Assembly (NCBI GenBank): GCA_030041515.1
Contig: JASHNS010000027.1
Location: forward strand, 18,319 to 82,318
DNA length: 64,000 nt
Direction of reading: 5' to 3'
From: Acidobacteriaceae bacterium
Lineage (GTDB): Bacteria; Acidobacteriota; Terriglobia; Terriglobales; Acidobacteriaceae
In this document: positions 58,762-64,000 of the stretch, piece by piece
Layout: every line of letters begins with the position of its first letter
How positions within the stretch are numbered: position 1 is the first letter of the stretch
Position numbers and translations under genes: made by a program
Notes under the pieces: model-generated
The model's database searches: none
Told to the model about the DNA's origin: nothing
The model's input: only the letters and a program-made list of their open reading frames with translations

Positions 58762-60552
58762 CTAACTTGCCATCTCGACACTCTTGGTCGCAACCAGAAG
58801 TTTCTTCCCCTTCGCTTTCGAGGCTCGAACGAAATAGATTGCTCCGTAAAGACCCCAGGCACCCGCCACTCCGAGCGCGATCAGCGGCTCCTTCACCGTT
58901 CCGTAGCCGAGTGCCGGACCGATCAGATAGAAGATCATGCAACCGAGGTTCGCCAGCAATCCGAACCCGGGGATCAGGATGTGGCGCAGCAGGCTGAACT
59001 CCGGGCGCTTGTAGAACGCCACGATACACAGGAAGCACGTCAGCGCGTACAGGATGAACGTGCCGAAGTTGGACGTTAGAGTGACCGCAAGCAGGGAATT
59101 CGGCAGCGCGGCCATCTTGTCGTGTGAGAAATAGCCGAAACTGGAGAAGATTCCATGAGGCAGCGCAGCCACGACAGAATTCGCAGGCGCCCCGGCATCG
59201 CCGAACGCCAGGGACACAGCGATGACGCCGATGACCGCCGAGATCCCGGCCAGCGTCCAGATCGCCCGATGCGGCGTCAGGTTCTTCGCGTGCAGCATCC
59301 CGAAGTGCTCCGGCGCTTCCTCGTCGCGGCCCATCGCATAGGTCACGCGTGCGCCGGTGTTCATGCAGGAGAGCGTCGTCCCGATGAGCGCGAGAAAGAC
59401 CGTCACCGCCTCGGCCAGCATGAAGTACTTGCCCCGCCCTTGTCCCAGCAGCGCGTCGCCGACCATGATCATCATGTCCCCAATGGGCGCGGCTGAGCCG
59501 GTCGCCGTCTGCATCGTATAGCCCGAATTGAGGAAGTAATTCGCGGCGAAATACTCGATCAGATAACAGATCAGGCCCTGAATCAGCAGCGATGCAATCA
59601 CGGCGATGGGTATGTGCTTTTTCGGATTCTTCGCTTCACCTCCCATCGCGGTTACCGATTCGAAGCCGACCAGGATCAGGATGGCAACCGTTGCCTGAAT
59701 CATCATCCAGTTGAAGTTGTGTACGCCGATCACGGACGCGGCGTTGGGATGGGTGAGGAACTTGCCGGTCGCATCCGTCGTTGGATACGAGATGTGGAAC
59801 GGTACCGGCTTTCCGGACTTGTCCAGCAGCGGCTGAGGAATGCCCGCCGCGTTGCGCACAATTGTGCCGTCCGGTTGGGTCGCGAATTCATAGGTGTACG
59901 TCGCAAGCGTGCTGGAATCGTATTGGAAAGCGGCCGTTCCCGCGGGATGGTTGACGCGATAGCCCAGCGCCAGAATGCTGAACAGAATCAAAGCGGAAAT
60001 CTGCACCACGTTGATCGCGACATTCACTGCCGTGGACGCATTCGCGCCGCGCTGTGCGATCCATGCCACGCCGAACGAAAACGCGACCGCCACCAGTCCT
60101 GTGAAAACAGGTCCCGGGTTCGACCCGCTCAGAAAATTCGGATAGAGAAAGCCCACCACATACCCGACGAACAGCCCGGTGACCCCGACCATCACTCCGG
60201 GATACACCCAGTAATACAGATGCGAACCCCATCCAACGATGAACTTGAAGACCCGGGCGAAGCGGAAGGCTTTGTCTTTGGAGAGCAGCGCCTGCTCGGC
60301 ATAGTAGTAACTGGAACCCGTGCCGGGATAGAGCCGCGATATCTCCGCATACGAGACCGCGGTGGCCAGACACAGCAGCAGCGCGGCAAATATTCCGGCC
60401 CACATCGCGGGCGCCGTGGCGCCCGTCCCCGCCTGGATGACAAACGTGAGCCAAAGGAACGCGCCGGGAGCAATCAGCGCCATTGCATTGCTGGTCAGCC
60501 CGGTCAGTCCGAGCGTCGCCTGCATCTGGCCTGTAGTCTTCTGGTCTGCCAT
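58762..60552 (-). CDS. APC-family amino acid/amine permease
   Basis: A 596-residue protein with 12 or more helices. It starts LTSNAMALIAPGAFLWLTFV after QATLGLTG, the APC unwound helix 1 region, and has RLYPGTGSSYYYAEQALL and VGFESVTAMGGEAKNPKKHI (helix 6 motif of APC transporters). A long loop at about 205-275 (TYTYEFATQPDGTIVRNAAG) is unusual for the family. It follows the porin gene by 45 bp on the same strand, suggesting joint uptake of a small amine or amino acid. Confidence 0.9.
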   Translation of the reverse strand: MADQKTTGQMQATLGLTGLTSNAMALIAPGAFLWLTFVIQAGTGATAPAMWAGIFAALLLCLATAVSYAEISRLYPGTGSSYYYAEQALLSKDKAFRFARVFKFIVGWGSHLYYWVYPGVMVGVTGLFVGYVVGFLYPNFLSGSNPGPVFTGLVAVAFSFGVAWIAQRGANASTAVNVAINVVQISALILFSILALGYRVNHPAGTAAFQYDSSTLATYTYEFATQPDGTIVRNAAGIPQPLLDKSGKPVPFHISYPTTDATGKFLTHPNAASVIGVHNFNWMMIQATVAILILVGFESVTAMGGEAKNPKKHIPIAVIASLLIQGLICYLIEYFAANYFLNSGYTMQTATGSAAPIGDMMIMVGDALLGQGRGKYFMLAEAVTVFLALIGTTLSCMNTGARVTYAMGRDEEAPEHFGMLHAKNLTPHRAIWTLAGISAVIGVIAVSLAFGDAGAPANSVVAALPHGIFSSFGYFSHDKMAALPNSLLAVTLTSNFGTFILYALTCFLCIVAFYKRPEFSLLRHILIPGFGLLANLGCMIFYLIGPALGYGTVKEPLIALGVAGAWGLYGAIYFVRASKAKGKKLLVATKSVEMAS

Positions 60553-60597
60553 GTTCTCTCCTGTTGATGGTTTCAGGTTGAAGCGTGATCCCGCTGC

Positions 60598-61767
60598 TTA
60601 CGTCCCGGGAGCAAGAATGGCCATCATGCCGAGGCTCAGCGTCGACTGCGCATCGACAAGGTTGTTTGCGCCTTTGTGGAAGAACGGCTCGTTTGACCAG
60701 TCATGCCGGTACTCCATCCGTCCAAGAAAGCGCGACTTCCAGAATTTGTGTTCGTAAGTCCCTGTGCCTTCCTTCACCATTTGGGGCATGCCCGTGGCGA
60801 AGCCTTCCTTGTCCTGCAGGAATTCAATGCGTCCCGCTAAGGCCTGCTGGGTGGTGAACTGCTCGTGCACGGCGGCCGCTATGCCGCCCCAGTGAGCGTC
60901 CGCCGCCGCCACCGGGCCTCGAGCGTCGGTATGGTTGTGGCCGTAATCCACATTGATGTAGGCGTTGAATTTCGGCGTCGTGGTCAGCAGAACGGTGGTG
61001 TCCAGCAGATTGCGATACATGCTCAGGCCGCCACTTTTCTCGGGTCCCGTGTAGACATCGGCCGACCAGGTATATTTCGGCAGCGTCAGCGTGCTCGTGA
61101 ATGCCCCGGTCGGTCCTCCCTCGCCGTTGATCGTGTTGTTCCAGCCATTGACCAGCTGTACGCCGGCAGTCCAGACCTTCGTGACAGGTGTGGAAGTGCG
61201 GAGCCCAAAGTGGTAGTAGGGAATGGCCCAGGAGAAGAGGATCGACCGGGAATAGTTCCAGTTATCCTTCGCCTCAATCACTTCGGCGCCGGCGAACGTG
61301 ACAAACTGCCCAAAATCAACTTCCGTCCCGTGCGTCTTCTTTGGCACCCAGGACAGGTACGCCTGCTCCAGATAGTTATCGTCGTATTTCGTGATGTCGG
61401 GATGCAGCAACGCATTGACCCGCCCGAACACCACATCCGCGTGAACCCCCAGGGGGCTGGGATTGCGATTGAACGTAATCCTGGCCTCGGCCAGGTCGAA
61501 TTGATCAGTTCGATCATCGAAATTGTAAAGATCGTTCGATTGGCCGTTGGCGGCATTGGTCGGATGGTTGTTGTTGAGGCTGCCATACCCGTCGAGATAC
61601 GCCGTCCAGTCGACGCCGGCAAAATGCCAGTTCGCGGGCGTGCTCGCTGCCGCTGCGGGCGGCGCGGGAGCAGGCGCCGGGCTCTGCGCCCGAGCCCCAA
61701 CCGAGAGGCTGAAAACGCTGAGAGCGCCTGCCGTGAGCTGAAGAAGCCGCTTTGGCTTCAGAGTCAT
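60598..61767 (-). CDS. outer-membrane beta-barrel porin (OmpL/BBP2-like)
   Basis: A 389-residue protein with a signal peptide (LLQLTAGALSVFSLSVGARA). An Ala/Pro-rich linker is followed by a barrel whose strands alternate aromatic and polar residues: DWTAYLDGYGSLNNNH, FDLAEARITFNRNPSPLGVH, QAYLSWVPKKTHGTEVDFGQ. The pattern matches the putative beta-barrel porin-2 family. It is the first gene of the porin-permease unit and divergent from the histidine kinase gene. Confidence 0.82.
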   Translation of the reverse strand: MTLKPKRLLQLTAGALSVFSLSVGARAQSPAPAPAPPAAAASTPANWHFAGVDWTAYLDGYGSLNNNHPTNAANGQSNDLYNFDDRTDQFDLAEARITFNRNPSPLGVHADVVFGRVNALLHPDITKYDDNYLEQAYLSWVPKKTHGTEVDFGQFVTFAGAEVIEAKDNWNYSRSILFSWAIPYYHFGLRTSTPVTKVWTAGVQLVNGWNNTINGEGGPTGAFTSTLTLPKYTWSADVYTGPEKSGGLSMYRNLLDTTVLLTTTPKFNAYINVDYGHNHTDARGPVAAADAHWGGIAAAVHEQFTTQQALAGRIEFLQDKEGFATGMPQMVKEGTGTYEHKFWKSRFLGRMEYRHDWSNEPFFHKGANNLVDAQSTLSLGMMAILAPGT

Positions 61768-62079
61768 GCGGTCGGTCCTCCAAATGAGAATTGATGGACT
61801 CTGGCCGACACAGATTTCCTGAGCATGGACTGCGTGTGAGCTTCTATCTTGCCGGTGCCTCTATGAACGCAAAGAACTCATGAAGAATTTATGAAGATTT
61901 CACGCACAGGGGTCCCGGCTCCCCGCAGAGAAAACTTGAATTCGATCCGCGACTATGCAAACCTGAGGCAACATCTGCTATACGACCGACACTTTCTTCC
62001 GTGCCCCGTCCGCATCCGGATGCGAGTATTCTTCGGCCCGCGGCCCGCGCCGCCACTCTGATCGCACAGGGATCCGTCA
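61768..62079. other. 312-bp divergent control region between porin and kinase genes
   Basis: Lies between the starts of the minus-strand porin gene and the plus-strand histidine kinase gene. It contains the 11-bp-spaced direct repeat at 61880-61897. The region around 61862-61915 is locally AT-rich. No coding frame is convincing. Confidence 0.6.
61880..61897 (+). promoter_or_regulatory. candidate OmpR/PhoB-type binding site (11-bp direct repeat)
   Basis: ATGAAGA occurs at 61880-61886 and again at 61891-61897, exactly 11 bp apart, as in tandem half-sites bound by OmpR/PhoB-family dimers. It sits between the porin/permease genes and the histidine kinase/OmpR-type regulator genes. Confidence 0.45.
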
Positions 62080-63210
62080 ATGGCTCGTCATCACACCCTT
62101 CCCGCCGGGGCGCAGGCGAACAGCACCGAAGCGGAGAAGGTCTGCGAACTGGTGCAGAGCGCGGGTCAACTGAACCTGAAGAACAAGCCCGGCCCTCAGA
62201 TGGCTCGCCTCATCCACTCCATCTTTGGTGTGGAGGCGGTTGCCATCTTCGACGGCGATCTCAACGAGATCTACGAGTCAGGATCGTGGTTTCCCGGTCT
62301 GGAGGACACGATCCGCAGCATCTTCATCTTTGAAACCGTCCGCGATGATCCCGAAACCGGCCTCGTGCGCCGCGTGCTTCGTGTCCGGGACCTCCCGATC
62401 GGCGCCATGCTGCTCCGGGGCGAGACGAGCGACCTCGCCGCGACCAACATCGCGTCCCTGGTCTCAATCACCTTCGATCGCTACCACGCGCTGGCCAGTG
62501 AGCTGCGCATGGAAGAAGCCAGAAAGACCGAGGAGCTGCGCACCACAGTCCTCGACAGCCTGGCCCACGCCTACAAGACTCCGCTCACCGCGATTCAGGC
62601 GGCCAGCTCCGGCCTTCAGGAGATGGGCCACCTCACTCCCGCGCAGAGCGGCCTCGTCGCGCTCATCAGCGAACAGGCGGAGTTGCTCAACCGGCTCACC
62701 AACCGTCTGCTCCGCACCGCGCGCCTTGAAAAGCAGAGCCTGCATTCAGAGCCGGTCGCGATTGCGCCCCTGATTGAAGACGTCGTGGCCGGGGCCCAGG
62801 AGCAGCTGGCCGGCATTGCAGTGGAAGTCGTTCTCGCGAGCGATGACCTCATCATTGTCGCCGATCGCAGCCTTCTGCAAACCATGCTGGCGCAGTTCGT
62901 CGACAACGCCGGCAAATTTGCCGCCTCCGGCTCCGCGGTCACCATTCGTGCGGCCGATCTGTGCGGTGAGGTTCTGTTTTCGGTGCACAACCTCGGCCCC
63001 GCAATTCCCGCTGAAGATCATGAGCGCATCTTTGAGCGGTTCTTTCGCTCGGCGCCGCAACACCACGCCCCTGGAACAGGAATAGGCCTTTCGGTGGCCA
63101 GGCGGGCAGCCCAGGCTCACGGCGGCCGCGTCTGGGTTACCAGCGATGAAATCCATGGCACCACGTTCTTTGCCTCGCTTCCCGCAATGCCCTCGGGGAG
63201 TCAGCCTTGA
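62080..63210 (+). CDS. sensor histidine kinase, KdpD-C-terminal-like
   Basis: A 376-residue cytosolic kinase without transmembrane segments. N-terminal GAF-like domain (about 25-135; RLIHSIFGVEAVAIFDGDLN). DHp helix with phospho-His in DSLAHAYKTPLTAIQ (about residue 162). HATPase with N-box FVDNAGKF, and G-box PGTGIGLSVARRAAQ. The H-box and GAF layout resemble the C-terminal half of KdpD. Its stop overlaps the regulator's TTG start (TTGA), so the pair is translationally coupled. It probably regulates the divergent porin/permease unit (inference). Confidence 0.9.
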   Translation: MARHHTLPAGAQANSTEAEKVCELVQSAGQLNLKNKPGPQMARLIHSIFGVEAVAIFDGDLNEIYESGSWFPGLEDTIRSIFIFETVRDDPETGLVRRVLRVRDLPIGAMLLRGETSDLAATNIASLVSITFDRYHALASELRMEEARKTEELRTTVLDSLAHAYKTPLTAIQAASSGLQEMGHLTPAQSGLVALISEQAELLNRLTNRLLRTARLEKQSLHSEPVAIAPLIEDVVAGAQEQLAGIAVEVVLASDDLIIVADRSLLQTMLAQFVDNAGKFAASGSAVTIRAADLCGEVLFSVHNLGPAIPAEDHERIFERFFRSAPQHHAPGTGIGLSVARRAAQAHGGRVWVTSDEIHGTTFFASLPAMPSGSQP

Positions 63211-63968
63211 AGGCGGCCCGGCCAATCCGTGTCCTGCTCGTCGATGACGAGCCGGCCATCCGCCGCGCCTTGCGGACACCCTTAATGGAGCTTGGGTTCC
63301 AGGTCGTGGAGGCTTCGCGCGGCGAAGAGGCCATCCACCTGGCGCGCGCCGAATCTTTCGACGCGGTGCTGCTCGACATGAACATGCCGGGGATTGGCGG
63401 CATGCAGACCCTCATCCGCCTGCGTCTCTTCGCGCCGCGCCTCCCGATCCTCATGCTCACTGTGCGGGACGAGGAGCACGATAAAGTGGAGGCCCTGGAG
63501 AATGGGGCCGACGACTACATCACCAAGCCCTTCAGCATCCGTGAGTGTGTGGCGCGCGTCCGCTCCGCGGTGCGCCGCGCCCAGGCTCCGGAGCGTGCCG
63601 AGGACGCCCCCATCCGGATCGGCGAGCTGGAAATCCAGCCCGCCCGCCGCATCGTCCGTAAGGCCGGCCACACCATACGGCTCACACCCAAGGAGTACGA
63701 CATTCTCTACTGCCTGATGCGCAGCGCGGGCCGCGCGGTCACTTACGGCAAGTTGCTTGCACTGGTCTGGGGAGCGGATTATCGCCAGGAAGTCGACTAC
63801 CTGCGAACCTTTGTCCGGCAACTCCGCAAGAAGATCGAGAAGGACCCGGCCCACCCCCGCTACCTGCTGACAGATTCCTGCGTGGGCTATCGATTTTCCG
63901 AGGAGGTCGCACTCGCGGCCAAACCTGAAGCGCACGGTCCGGATGAACAATACCTCCCGCACGCCTGA
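63207..63968 (+). CDS. OmpR/PhoB-family response regulator, KdpE-like
   Basis: A 253-residue protein from a TTG overlapping the kinase stop. Receiver: acidic pair VLLVDDEPA, phospho-Asp in AVLLDMNMPG (about residue 57), Thr in MLTVRDEE, Lys in DDYITKPFS (about 106). Winged helix: IRLTPKEYDILYCLMRSAGR, then EVDYLRTFVRQLRKKIE and YLLTDSCVGYRF, close to KdpE. The C-terminus carries an extra ~20-residue polar tail. All switch residues are intact. Confidence 0.92.
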   Translation: MKAARPIRVLLVDDEPAIRRALRTPLMELGFQVVEASRGEEAIHLARAESFDAVLLDMNMPGIGGMQTLIRLRLFAPRLPILMLTVRDEEHDKVEALENGADDYITKPFSIRECVARVRSAVRRAQAPERAEDAPIRIGELEIQPARRIVRKAGHTIRLTPKEYDILYCLMRSAGRAVTYGKLLALVWGADYRQEVDYLRTFVRQLRKKIEKDPAHPRYLLTDSCVGYRFSEEVALAAKPEAHGPDEQYLPHA

Positions 63969-64000
63969 ACCGGGCCTAGCGGCGATGCGCAAGCAGCAGC

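Noticed and set aside
1..64000. CRISPR arrays, rRNA and tRNA genes
   Set aside because: No regularly spaced repeats, 16S/23S landmarks or cloverleaf with a T-loop signature were noticed in the gaps; a covariance-model search would be needed to exclude a tRNA fully.

Overview
The window looks like chromosome of a member of the Acidobacteriota, probably class Terriglobia. It is GC-rich and densely coded on both strands. The strongest taxonomic marker is an 829-residue MacB/FtsX-like permease with duplicated domains and no ATPase partner, the 'acidobacterial duplicated orphan permease' type. Hopanoid-type radical SAM enzymes, futalosine-route menaquinone biosynthesis (mqnC), KDO biosynthesis (kdsC), outer-membrane proteins and many secreted hydrolases also indicate a diderm, probably aerobic soil heterotroph. 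I saw no rRNA, tRNA or CRISPR array.

Layout. (1) 1-2.9 kb: a SLOG-sensor/membrane protein (5' end outside the window), a patatin-like phospholipase and a small two-helix membrane protein, looking like a nucleotide-triggered membrane-attacking conflict cassette. (2) 2.9-9.0 kb, minus strand: HlyD adaptor, TPR protein, TolC, hpnJ and two overlapping half-size EamA proteins, possibly one transcription unit. (3) 9.2-14.8 kb: queF, two secreted proteins of unknown role, nitroreductase/NUDIX/alpha-beta hydrolase run, kdsC. (4) 14.795-17.898 kb: an intact transposable element with perfect 16-bp terminal inverted repeats (TIRs) and an 8-bp target duplication. It carries an IS1-like DDE transposase plus five cargo genes and is inserted just upstream of the rpsT promoter. 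(5) 18-25 kb: rpsT, a PilZ protein with a LuxR-type regulator whose receiver is degenerate, a DUF5715-like secreted protein, a Yip1-family protein, an EF-G paralogue and a YbjQ protein.

(6) 25-45 kb: mostly metabolism. Class III aminotransferase, a solitary nuoI, two esterases, full-length metH, a DUF481-like barrel, mqnC, a PA14-containing GH3 beta-glucosidase, a GlcNAc-kinase-like protein, an isoprenylcysteine-methyltransferase-like protein, DUF192, a tRNA nucleotidyltransferase/poly(A) polymerase with a histone-H1-like tail, TspO and a decayed cupin gene. (7) 45-56 kb: the orphan permease, three oxidoreductases, a zinc-ribbon protein, a trypsin-like lipoprotein and a dicarboxylate symporter. 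(8) 56-64 kb: a B12-binding radical SAM enzyme resembling HpnP, a PP2C phosphatase, an APC permease with an upstream porin, and a divergent histidine kinase/OmpR-type regulator pair likely to control the porin-permease unit through an 11-bp-spaced direct repeat between them.

The two best candidates for something undescribed are the left-edge SLOG/patatin cassette and the cargo-bearing IS1-like transposon. All family assignments are from reading motifs by eye; no database search was run.
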